Positions 1 to 11,000 of a stretch of DNA of 64,000 nt are shown here, in pieces. The stretch spans positions 2,542,001 through 2,606,000 of the forward strand of contig JAAONU010000001.1 in the NCBI GenBank assembly GCA_012932295.1, read 5' to 3'. The stretch's first letter is position 1. Each line of letters starts with the position of its first letter. A program made the position numbers and the translations under genes. Below the pieces are notes generated by a model. That model was not told the DNA's origin and did no database searches. It saw only the letters and a list, made by a program, of their open reading frames with translations. The stretch comes from Cyclina sinensis (Eukaryota; Mollusca; Bivalvia; Venerida; Veneridae).

Positions 1-1575
1 CTAGCACTTAGACACAGAGAACTCTAGTACACATGTACTGTGACATACAGAGCTCTACATCACTAGTACTGTGACATAGAGCACTCTAGTACACTAGCAA
101 TTAGACACAGAGAATTCTAGTACACATGTACTGTGACATATAGAGCTCTAAATCACTAGTACTGTGACATAGACCATTCTAATACACTAGCACTTAGACA
201 CAGAGAACTCTAGTACACATGTACTGTGACATACAGAGCTCTACTGCACTAGTACTGTGACATAGACCATTCTAGTACACTAGCACTTGGACACAGAGAA
301 TTCTAGTACACATGTACTGAGATATAAAGAGCTCTACATCACTAGAACTGTGACATAGACCATTCTAGTACACTAGCACTTAGACACAGAGAACTCTAGT
401 ACACATGTACTGTGACAAACAGAGCTCTACATCACTAGTACTGTGACATTGACCATTCTAGTACACTAGCACTTAGACACAGAGAACTCTAGTACACATG
501 TACTGTGAGATACAGAGCTCTACATCACTAGTACTGTGACATAGACTACTCTAGTACACTAGCAATAAGACACAGATAATTCTAGTACACATGTACTGTG
601 ACATACAGAGCTCTACATCACTAGTACTTTGACATAGAACACTCTAGTGCACTAGCACTTAGACACTGAGAACTCTAGAAAACATGTACTGAGATACACA
701 GAGCTCTACATCACTAGTTCTGTGACATAGACCACTCTAGTACACTAGCACTTAGAGACAGAGAACTCTAGTACACATCTACTGTGACATACAGAGCTCT
801 AAATCACTAGTACTGTGACATAGACCACTCTGGTACACTAGCACTTAGACACAGAGAACTCTAGTACACATGTACTGAGACATACAGAGCTCTACATCAC
901 TAGTACTGTGACATAGAGCACTCTAGTACACTAGCTCTTAGACACAGATCACACTAGCCGCATGTACTGAGACATACAGAGCTCTACATCACTAGTACTG
1001 TGACATAGAGCACTCTAGTACACTAGCTCTTAGACACAGATCACACTAGCACACTTGTACTGAGACATACAGAGCTCTACATCACTAGTACTGTGACATA
1101 GAGCACTCTTGTACACTAGCTCTTAGACACAGATCACACTAGCACACATGTACTGAGACATAGATCACACTAGCACACATGTACTGAGACATACAGAGCT
1201 CTACATCACTAGTACTGTGACATAGAGCACTCTTGTACACTAGCTCTTAGACACAGATCACACTAGCACACTTGTACTGAGACATACAGAGCTCTACATC
1301 ACTAGTACTGTGACATAGAGCACTCTTGTACACTAGCTCTTAGACACAGATCACACTAGCACACTTGTACTGAGACATACAGAGCTCTACATCACTAGTA
1401 CTGTGACATAGAGCACTCTTGTACACTAGCTCTTAGACACAGATCACACTAGCACACATATACTGAGACATACAGAGCTTTACATCACTAGTACTGTGAC
1501 ATAGAGCACTCTTGTACACTAGCTCTTAGACACAGATCACACTAGCACACTTGTACTGAGACATACAGAGCTCTA
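1..1575. repeat. 93-bp satellite array with 31-bp trimeric substructure
   Basis: About 17 head-to-tail units, with unit starts at 1, 94 and 187 giving a 93-bp period. Each unit divides into three related 31-bp subunits that carry variants of CTAGTAC..CATGTACTGTGACATA and end in GAGCT, GCACT or GAACT. From about 945 the array switches to a second, more uniform variant marked by CTCTTAGACACAGATCACAC. The array runs off the left edge and stops sharply near 1575. It lies in an intron of the PLA2G6 homologue, because coding exons sit to its right and the catalytic exons must be to its left. Confidence 0.95.
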
Positions 1576-1890
1576 GCTTACAAAGCAAGGCAAACACTTA
1601 AGCACAAAACTACTGAATGAAGCTTAGTTTCAAAACATGGTGGAATCCAGGGTACTAACTCTAAACGTCTTCATAATGGATTCTAGCCAGGGTCAGAAAG
1701 GCCAATACTGTACCTCTTTACCATTCTACTGTATTTTCTATAAAAGTTACCTACAAATGTAATTGATGATAATCCTATTACTTAATCTATATACATGTAT
1801 TAAAATTCAGCTATCAAATTTCACTAAAAAAACTTACTTTTCAGGCGAAAATTATCCAAAATATTAAAATTCTGTACCAAATGCACATAC
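1576..1890. other. Intron sequence between satellite and last visible exon
   Basis: About 315 bp of AT-rich single-copy-looking sequence. I see no further PLA2G6 exon in it on the minus strand. Confidence 0.5.
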
Positions 1891-2039
1891 CCATTTTATC
1901 AAGTAGAAACAAGGGTTTATTTTTCTCATCAGGTTTTCCATTAAACTTTCCCTCTGCCGAGCAGCCTGCCATACATCCCTTGATGGAGGAAGAGCATCTC
2001 TTAGCCCCCGAAACATGTAACATATGTAGTATGATATCC
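1891..2039 (-). CDS. PLA2G6: PLA2G6 exon 9 (linker before catalytic domain)
   Basis: 149 bases from DIILHMLHVSGAKRCSSS to FLLDKM, ending phase 1 at donor GTATGT. The GAKRC segment matches the region just before the patatin domain. No GGGVKG-coding exon follows before the satellite. Confidence 0.85.
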
Positions 2040-5000
2040 CTGTAAATAGTCATGCTGAGTTATTGTCTGAAAAAATTCTTTATAATAAGGCAATGCCTAT
2101 AGCATTTATAGTATAATCACATTATAAGCACATTATAAGACCACTAACTTATTACCATAATGCACTCTAACAATAAAAGTCATACAGGACTGGCAGTTTA
2201 CCTAACAGTCCTTCCAGATAAGGACTAGTATTACATTACTATCCTTGTAAGAAACTGCTAATGTATTCACATAAATGGTAATGGTCAGTAACCAGTCTAG
2301 AACACATTACTATTCATCAGTGAGAATTTAAGTGAATATGAGTCAGAACCACTCGAAAAAAGAGACAAGTCCAAGAAAGACAAAAATGTATCAGTAGTCT
2401 AACTTTAATACATTATTTATTCAGTTCATGTAATAATATTAACACCTCATTAAAATCAGTCAAATCTGAACTTCCCTTCTCACTGCTGTCTATTCTGAAT
2501 TGAGTGAGTTTGGTAGTGAAAATGATTTCTTCACATTTATTGGCAGAATCTTTAAACATTTCACCCAAACATTTGTATAACAACTCTATCATGAAAGTTA
2601 CGCTACATCTACTTAGAGGTAATGGAAGTGCACCAGGTGTTTGTTTTATGAAATAAAACATGATACATATACACAGTTAACAAATTTGTACTTGATCTGG
2701 TACCTAACAAAAACTTTGGATATTGACTAATTACATGAATGGTGAAGCAAATGTTTAGATTAGAATGCCCATGGGCAGCATATCGAGCGCGCCAATGGAA
2801 AGCCGACTATGGGGATGGGACAGTGAAGTGGAAACTGTGAGAAGATGATGATGGTAGGATTAGGCAGGCCTATATAATGTCTCCTTCAGGAAGCATAACA
2901 AATGTATCACAGTATTTTCAAATTCTTCCATGCATGGAGAAGTAATGGCCCAAACAATGTCTATCATCAACATTTTGGACTGTTGAGCTGTCACTGTGAC
3001 CTTGACCTCTAAGCTAGGAATCTGGGTGTTGCATGCGACACACAGTCTCATCAAGGTTAACAAATGTGCCAAGGTATTTTAAAATCCTTCCATGAAGGGA
3101 GAAGAAATGGCTCTGACAAGTCTATCATCAAAATTTTGGACCTTTGACCTGGCACTGTGACCTTGACCTCTGAGTTGGGAACCTGGGTCTTGCACGCGAC
3201 ACACCGTCTCAAGATGAACAAATGTGCCAAGGTATTTTAAAATCCTTCCATGTACATAGAAGTTATGGCCCGGACAAGGCAATCATTACCTTTTTCAGTT
3301 ATGAAGTTCTTTCCCACACTAGACAGAATGACATAATGATGGAAGGTCAAGGCAGGCCTATATGATGTCTCTTTCAGGGAGCATATCAAATGCACATGGT
3401 ATTTTCAAATTCTTTCATGCATGAAGAAGTAATGGCCCAGACAAGGTCTATCATCAACATTTCGGACCTTTGAGCTGTCACTGAGACCTTGACCTCTGAG
3501 CTAGGAATCTGGGTCTTGCATGTGACACACCGTCTCATCAAGGAGAAGAAATGTGCCAAGGTATTCAAAATCCTTCCAGGCACAGTTAGTTATGGCATGG
3601 ACAAGGCAATCTGGATAGACGACTATGTGGAGCTATCCACAAGCGGGCTCGACAATAAAAATAACATTATCACATGTAATGATGTGCGAAAATACAAATA
3701 CAATTAAAGTATCAAATAGTTCCATCTAATCTAAATGTTTCATTGCAAATGCTCCTGTGGATGAATTGTGAATATATGGCAGCACTTTTTGCTATTTAAG
3801 ATGCTTTGGAACAAAAAGAGCAGCTTTACACTTAAACTAGAAATGGGTTTTTGATTGAACAAAAACATATGTCTCCCCCCAGCCAGTTGCTGCAGGCAGT
3901 ATTGAGTCAGACGATTGTAAAATTTTTCATTTAACCTCAAAGTGTGACCTTGACCTTGAGACACCACACCCGCAAAGTGGTTTCTGCATGTCGCCTTGAT
4001 GAGGTGAACATCTGACCCAAGTTTCATGAAAATCCTTCAAGGGCTTTGGAAGATACAGAGTGGACAAGATTTTGTGGCATTTGACATTTAACCTCCAAGT
4101 GTGACCTTGACCTTGAGACACCACACCTGCAAAGTGGGTTCTGCACGTCGCCTTGATGAGGTGAACATCTGACCCAAGTTTCATAAAAATCCTTCAACGG
4201 CTTTGGAAGATACAGAGCGGACACAATTTTGTGGCATTTGACATTTAACCTCCAAATAAGACCTTGACCTTGAGACACCACACCCACAGTGGGTTCTGCA
4301 CGCCGCCTTGATGAGGTGAACATCTGACCCAAGTTTCATAAAAATCCTTCAAGGACTTTGGAAGATACAGAGCGGACACGATTTTGTGACGGACAGACGG
4401 ACGGACGGACGGACAACCAGGGGAAAAACAATATGTCTCCCCCATTTTTGGGGGGAGACATAATAACACATATATAGAGTTAGACAGATTTTACCTTACT
4501 CTATAACAGAAACATTTTAGCAGAAAAATATAGGAACAATATCCAATATAGCAAATACAGAATGTCTTTGAGAAAACAGGACATTTTTTCAAAATCATAC
4601 GAAAACTAACTACATAGGAAATGATTGACAGACAGCAATGCTCACATAAAGAATCTGTTCCAGAAGAACTTGTATGTTAACTTACTTGTTTTTACTTTTT
4701 GACACAGCAGCAATGTGTCTTGGGGAATGACTAGTGTTATTTTTCTGGTTCACATCAGCACCAAACACAATAAACGTACACACCAAATCTCTATCATCCT
4801 GCTGTCAAATAGTTAAGAAATATTGTTAGTAGACAAAGAAAGCAATAAGTATGAATACAGGAAAGTATAAACCTTAAAAAATCTTTATAATGACAGTGTA
4901 GGTTTAAGGGCTCATACCCCATTTTTAATGAAGTTTTATTGTAAAATTCTGACATCACCTTATCTTGGGTGGAAACTTCAACACTTCAGAAAAATTTGAG

Positions 5001-8000
5001 TTAGAACTGTGAACAGAAATTTCTGAACAGAATCTGCATAAAAAATGTGAAAAGAAATATAGCAAAAATGTTTACAGAATAACTGTAACAGGAGATTAAA
5101 CAAGGAAGGAAAATTTGAAACTGAATGCAGTAATTAATTTGTGAACAGAATTGTGTGAGGGAATTCATGCTTGAAAATATGTGAAAAAGAAACAGGAAAG
5201 AGTAAGCAAACATGTGTAAGTAATTATTAAGGAGAAACAGACTGACACAGTGCTTATTTTTCTTATTAATGCATGTTACAGACTGAAATCTAAGATATGC
5301 TTGGAAACATATTTTGTTCCATAAAAATTACATAACTTTGATCTCCCCTTCTTACTTCAGCAAAGATCTCTCTGCCTACACCATTAAACTTTATCTTGTT
5401 TCCAGCTATTTACACATGTATGAACTATATTTAAGAAATTATTTTTTTGTCTTTGTTAGGAATAGCATCAATTCAAGATGTCTGGAAGTTATAAAACTGA
5501 AAAAGAAAACAACCTGAAAAAGTTAACATTTTATTCATTTACCATACATTTGACCATAATCACATGACATGACTGCTGCAAGTATGTATTCTGTACTGAA
5601 AGGGAAGTAACTGATGATGGGAAAAAAGTAATTCCAGCATTACAGTGCCATGCACTAGGAAGTTCTGTAAGCACATACATTTCATTCAACTAGTTATTTT
5701 GAAAACTGTCAAAACAATTTTTTTATTTAGTGTTTTCATTTTTTTCCTATTGTTTGACCTCGTGACCAGGACTTTGCCCATACATGGCCTATTTTCAAAA
5801 CTGTATGAGACTGGATGCAGAAAAAACTTTCTGATGAATTTTCATTAAGATGAAGTGAAAAGCCTCTGCTATTCCTACACCAGTTCAATTAAAAGTTAAG
5901 TGTGTAACATTTGACAACAATTTTACTTTCATAAGTTTCATGCAATTTCAATGCAGTTTTCAAAGAAATGGCTCCAGATTGACAAAAGTAAGTAATTCTA
6001 TGCATAAAGGGCAGTGGCTCTGGTTTTCTTAATAAGTTCAAACAAAATTATACAGGCAACATCACACTGTAGTGATACAGAATTCCTGAAAGTTTTTGAC
6101 ATTCCATTACACAGAAGTAGCTTCAAAAAGATATAAAAAGAAAGCAATTTTAATCAATTTAAGGGCAGTGATTCCTGGTATTTCCATTCAAAAATAATGT
6201 GCAACATGACACTGTAGGTATATATACTTCTGGTTAGTTTCATGGAAATTCTTTAAGATAACAAATACAAACACAAAATCTGGCCACCTCAGGCAGTTAA
6301 AGGCCACCAGTCTGGTGATTTTAAACCAGAAGAAACAAAAATTACATATTTGAAACATTGCACTTTATTTAAACATACTCATGTCAGATTCATGGAATCC
6401 CATCATGTAGTTACAAAGAAATGCCTTTAGACAAAAAATAAGCAATATCAATCAATCAAAGGGCAATAACTCTAGTGTAATTCATCCAATTAAAATAAAA
6501 ATTTGGAATTTGGAATTAATCATCATGGTTAATCTAACATACAAAAAGTGAAAAAGTGACAGTTACAAAGCAATGGCTCAGAAAACAGACAATGTCAAAA
6601 CTATATCCCCCAACTGTAAACTGGATGGGGATAGAAACAAGGTTAAAATTTCTCCTTTCTACCAAAGGCAAATGCATAGAATTTAGGAAAGGATACCGAA
6701 ATATTTATGACTGTAAAATGCTGTTTCTCATGTTTAAACTCTCTGTAAAACTTCACTCAATCATTCACTATTCAAGATTTCTTTTACCTGCTGATTAATC
6801 ATCTGAAAAATCGAATTTCACTTACTTTTCCTCCCTATGTAAGGTAATATATATATATATATATATACATGTAAGTGAATTTCAGATCAATCGAAATGAA
6901 AAATGAAATATCCAAACACAGCTGTATAAAAATGAGTGAACGAAGCATTGAAGTTGCAATACTGAGATTTCATCAATGATAGGTTTGCTGGTGACCAAAC
7001 TACTCCTTAATATCTTTCACAAAATTCTATGACAAAAACTGAAAAAGTAACAGTGCATAACAAGAGCCGTGTGAGACATGGCCATCATCCCCCTGCTTAA
7101 ACACTTTCTGTTTGGAAAGGAGGACATTAAGATGACAGGAACATTAGTTAACAACTGAAACATTCAATGAATAAATGATTTAAGCTTAAAAACAGCAAAT
7201 ATCATAGTTAACATAACTCTAAACTTAGCTTTTTAACCAAAAGTTACAAAGTAAAACTGTAATAGAAATAAAAGCAATTTAGCAAATATCTGACCATGTG
7301 ATAGTTAGGTTCATAGAAATTCTCAGTACTGCCCCTTTAAAACAATCATACCATGAGAAATTACAGTCATTAATTTTTCCAACTGCTGCGTGGTCAAATG
7401 AGGAAAATAAACCCTGCTTAATAAACTCACTTTCATTTTCACTTTCTTCTTGGTGTCTTCATGCCACTAAAACATTCCAAGACTTATATGAACTACAAGC
7501 CACCTTGGCATATATCTAACCATATGTATGCCAATATGTATATAATTATGTCTATTTTGTATAATGTTGTCTTTTAGTCTGATTACATGATAAAAGCAAA
7601 CATTGACTGCTAATACAATAAAATATTGCACAATGAATCAGTTTTATCTACATTTGGTCATAATTTAATCAAATTCATGCGAAAAATTCTGAATACAGAG
7701 AGGCTTTAAAGAAATAGCATAAATACCTTTGCATTAAATGTATGCAAATTATTTAGGCAGCTGTGGCTATGATATTATTGTTATTGAACACTGGTATTTC
7801 CAAAGGCCTAACGGTAAAACATGATATTCAATTTTGTCCTACCTTCATTATTATTCTTAAAAAAATTAATTACAAGAAACTAACCACACCTGAAAATTCA
7901 TTGTACAATAATCATGCAAAGAACTAATCATATACAAAAACTTAATCTTTTTTTCACCCATTACAATTGCTCATATTTACCTGTACAGCCAGATGTAAAG

Positions 8001-11000
8001 GTGTGTCCCCATTACTGTCCCCTATATTACACAGGGCCCCGTAACATAGCAGCTCCATTAGGGAGTCACTCCTGTTATGCATCAACATGACAAAAAGTGG
8101 TGTGTGATTGGTACCACTTGTACTGTTAACATCACATCCAAGTTTACACAGTAACTCTGTCACCTTACAATACAAAATAGAACAGTAAGATCAACTGGTA
8201 AGGTAAGTTCTGTGATAACTGAAACAAATATTGAAATGGCTTCAAGTGTTTTTCATTTCATATGTAGCAAAAACTTCAATTTTATTATTTATGCATAAAA
8301 GAGACTAACTTGAACAAAGGTAGACATAATTGTTTCAGTTAGATTGAGATATAAATTATCCCAGTTTAATCTTTTCTTGTGACACACTACATTATCGTAC
8401 TTGTCGCTCAAGGTAAGTGATACCGAGATAAATACAGACAGTCTATGGCATACACTGCAACAAGTGTAACCCATAAACTCAAGATCAGAGTCAAAATTTT
8501 TATCAATGAGTACATGTTAAAATGCTCAGAACCTTACCTCTCTGGTCTGAGCCCAGTGTAGTGGTGTTCCTTGATACTTCTTGTCCCTAGCATCCTTCTG
8601 ACTTGGATGTTTCTTGATAATCAGTTCTATACATCTGTCAAGACAAATTGTAAACAAAATTTATACAATAAAATGCATTAATGTATCAAATGTTTAGCAC
8701 ATTTAAAGCAAACAAAAATGAAAAATAAAACCTGTTACAAAACCTTTTCACTTGTGTCTATTACCATTGGAACATTTGTAATTAACTAAAGAAAACAAAT
8801 TCTGAGCTAAAAGATATATTGGCATATAATGTAATATTGAAAGGTATAATCTTACATTTTAAGAGATATTGTCTACAACTAAGTAATAACTGACACTGAC
8901 CAACACCCCTATCCAAAGTCATGTTATCCCAATAAGTCACACAAAATCATATCATGTATACTTCCAAATCAAGCCTTGCAAATATGCTGAAGTCAGGATT
9001 ATACACCTTTGGCAGCAGACTGCCAAATAAACACCAAAGCCAAAAGAAAAGAAATGAAGAAATAAATTTTCCATTCTCCAATATTTGCACTAACTAAAAC
9101 AATAACTGTTTAAACCCTCTTAAAGTTTGGGAGGTATTAAAATATTATAAGACACATCATACTTCATTTCGCCAAGTGAAACTGCCACATGTATGGGTAA
9201 TCGATCTGCCTTTGATATGCTTGGATCAACTCCTCCCTCCAGTAACATCTGTACTATTATATGTTTCTCAGTAGGTGGTTCTCCAGGCACTACATCAGGT
9301 AGGTTCAGGCATGCCTTATACAGGGGTGTATGCCCTTTGTCGTCCATCCAGTCATAGGTGCAACTCTTGTCATTGTCAAACAAGAACTAAAACACATGGC
9401 AGAAATAATGAAAAGGTTAAAAGTGTTGTTTTTTCTTCTCCGGTTAGTAAACATCGCAACAGCATATTTCTCACAGAGAGAAACTTTTAAGGTTATAGAT
9501 GTCTATGCAATCTAAAAAACATCCAACTTTGCAATAGAATCAAGCTGCAAGAATTTAAACTGCTGAAGAGGTCTTCATCAGAAAATTTAGGAATCAGGCT
9601 TTCAAACTATAATTTTGAGACAGCTACTGTTGACAAGTCAAAAGAAATTTTCTCAAAATAATTCATGAATGAAACTGTTTGCAATCGGAGTAGTAGAAGA
9701 CGAAAACTTGTCATAGTTGTGTAATAGTTGTTTTTTTTCATTTTTCATTAAATAAGAATGACTCACATTTGAAAATTTGAAGTTTTCCCAAAATCTTTCT
9801 TTTTTTTTCCACTGCACTTACCTCTAGAACAGTTGGAAGATATTTCACTGCATAGTGGTACACAGTCATGCCTTTGAAATCTGCAGTATCAACGTGGGCA
9901 TGGTGGATCAACATCTCATGTACACCGTGCTTCTGTCGGCCTATTACACCAGCCATCAGTGGTGTCACACCTGATACACTGTCACAGGCATTTATCATAC
10001 TGAAACAGAGATATCATCTTTATTTTCATGAGCTGTTACATCAAGCATAAATATTTATTCCTTTTTTTACAGAAAAACCTTGTGCTAAGTACTGCAATGA
10101 AATGCATGATCTCTTTAAAAAAAGAATGCAGCTAATGCTAGATTTTGATATGGGTGAGCCCCTCCAGCACACACACAAATAGCAAATTTATATAGAGTTT
10201 TATAGGGTACACAACCAACAACTATACTATCATATTAAAACTATAGTTAGTCCATATGTTCTACATTGCAATTTAAAGTTTAGAGAAATTTATTATCATA
10301 TAACGCTATAAAAAGTAGATTTGTACTTCTCTATTTCTGGGTTTTTCAAGGCTTCAAAGAGCCCAACAAAAGCTGCAACATGAGCACAGTTCCAAGTTGG
10401 GTGTTCGCGCACAGTATCACAGACTGCTTGGATCTTATCATCTTGGTTTAGGGAGCTTGAACTGTGTACCAGCAAGGTGAGGATTCGGTTCAGCTGCTTG
10501 TAGAATGTCTGGGCTTCTACATCCTTTGTGTAACGAAACAAGCTGCAAAAGGTGAAATAATATTACAAATTAAACTAAAGTGCAACCGCCTCATCTTCAC
10601 CTGTGTGAGGCCAAAACATCAAACAATATAAGGCAACTTACTGCCCTCAGACCTTTTGCTTAACATTTTTCTATGTCTCTTTCTGGGTCTGTAACCTATC
10701 AATTGACACTAATCTGTCAATCAATCTGAAATTTATTGGTTTAAGTATTTAAAATTGAAACCCTGCTAAAGGAGTGATGGGTGTGTCAAGAGAAAAGCAT
10801 CTGAGTAATGATCTATGCATACTAATTATCAATAAAATAATTTCCTTCAACAATAAAAAACAGAACTGATATCAGTAACACTTAGAACATTTACTTAAGA
10901 TGACCTAGACCTTAAGCATGTACAAAACCAGATGGATTATTTCACATCAGTAACTTCTCACATGTCTTACACACCTTCTGTTTAACTGAAATCCCACAAA

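Larger units (their letters stand above)
4806..7975. other. Intron 7 of PLA2G6
   Basis: About 3.1 kb, AT-rich. It contains a dispersed repeat (5330-5620) related to 24760-25045, a (TA)n run at 6846-6868, and several short mollusc-type repeat fragments with GGCAATAACTC and ACAAGAGCC motifs near 6470 and 7060. No exon is recognised. Confidence 0.6.

Noticed and set aside
3740..4469. Overlapping minus ORFs of 74-102 codons
   Set aside because: They lie wholly within a MITE-like element and repeat the same peptide from its tandem modules.
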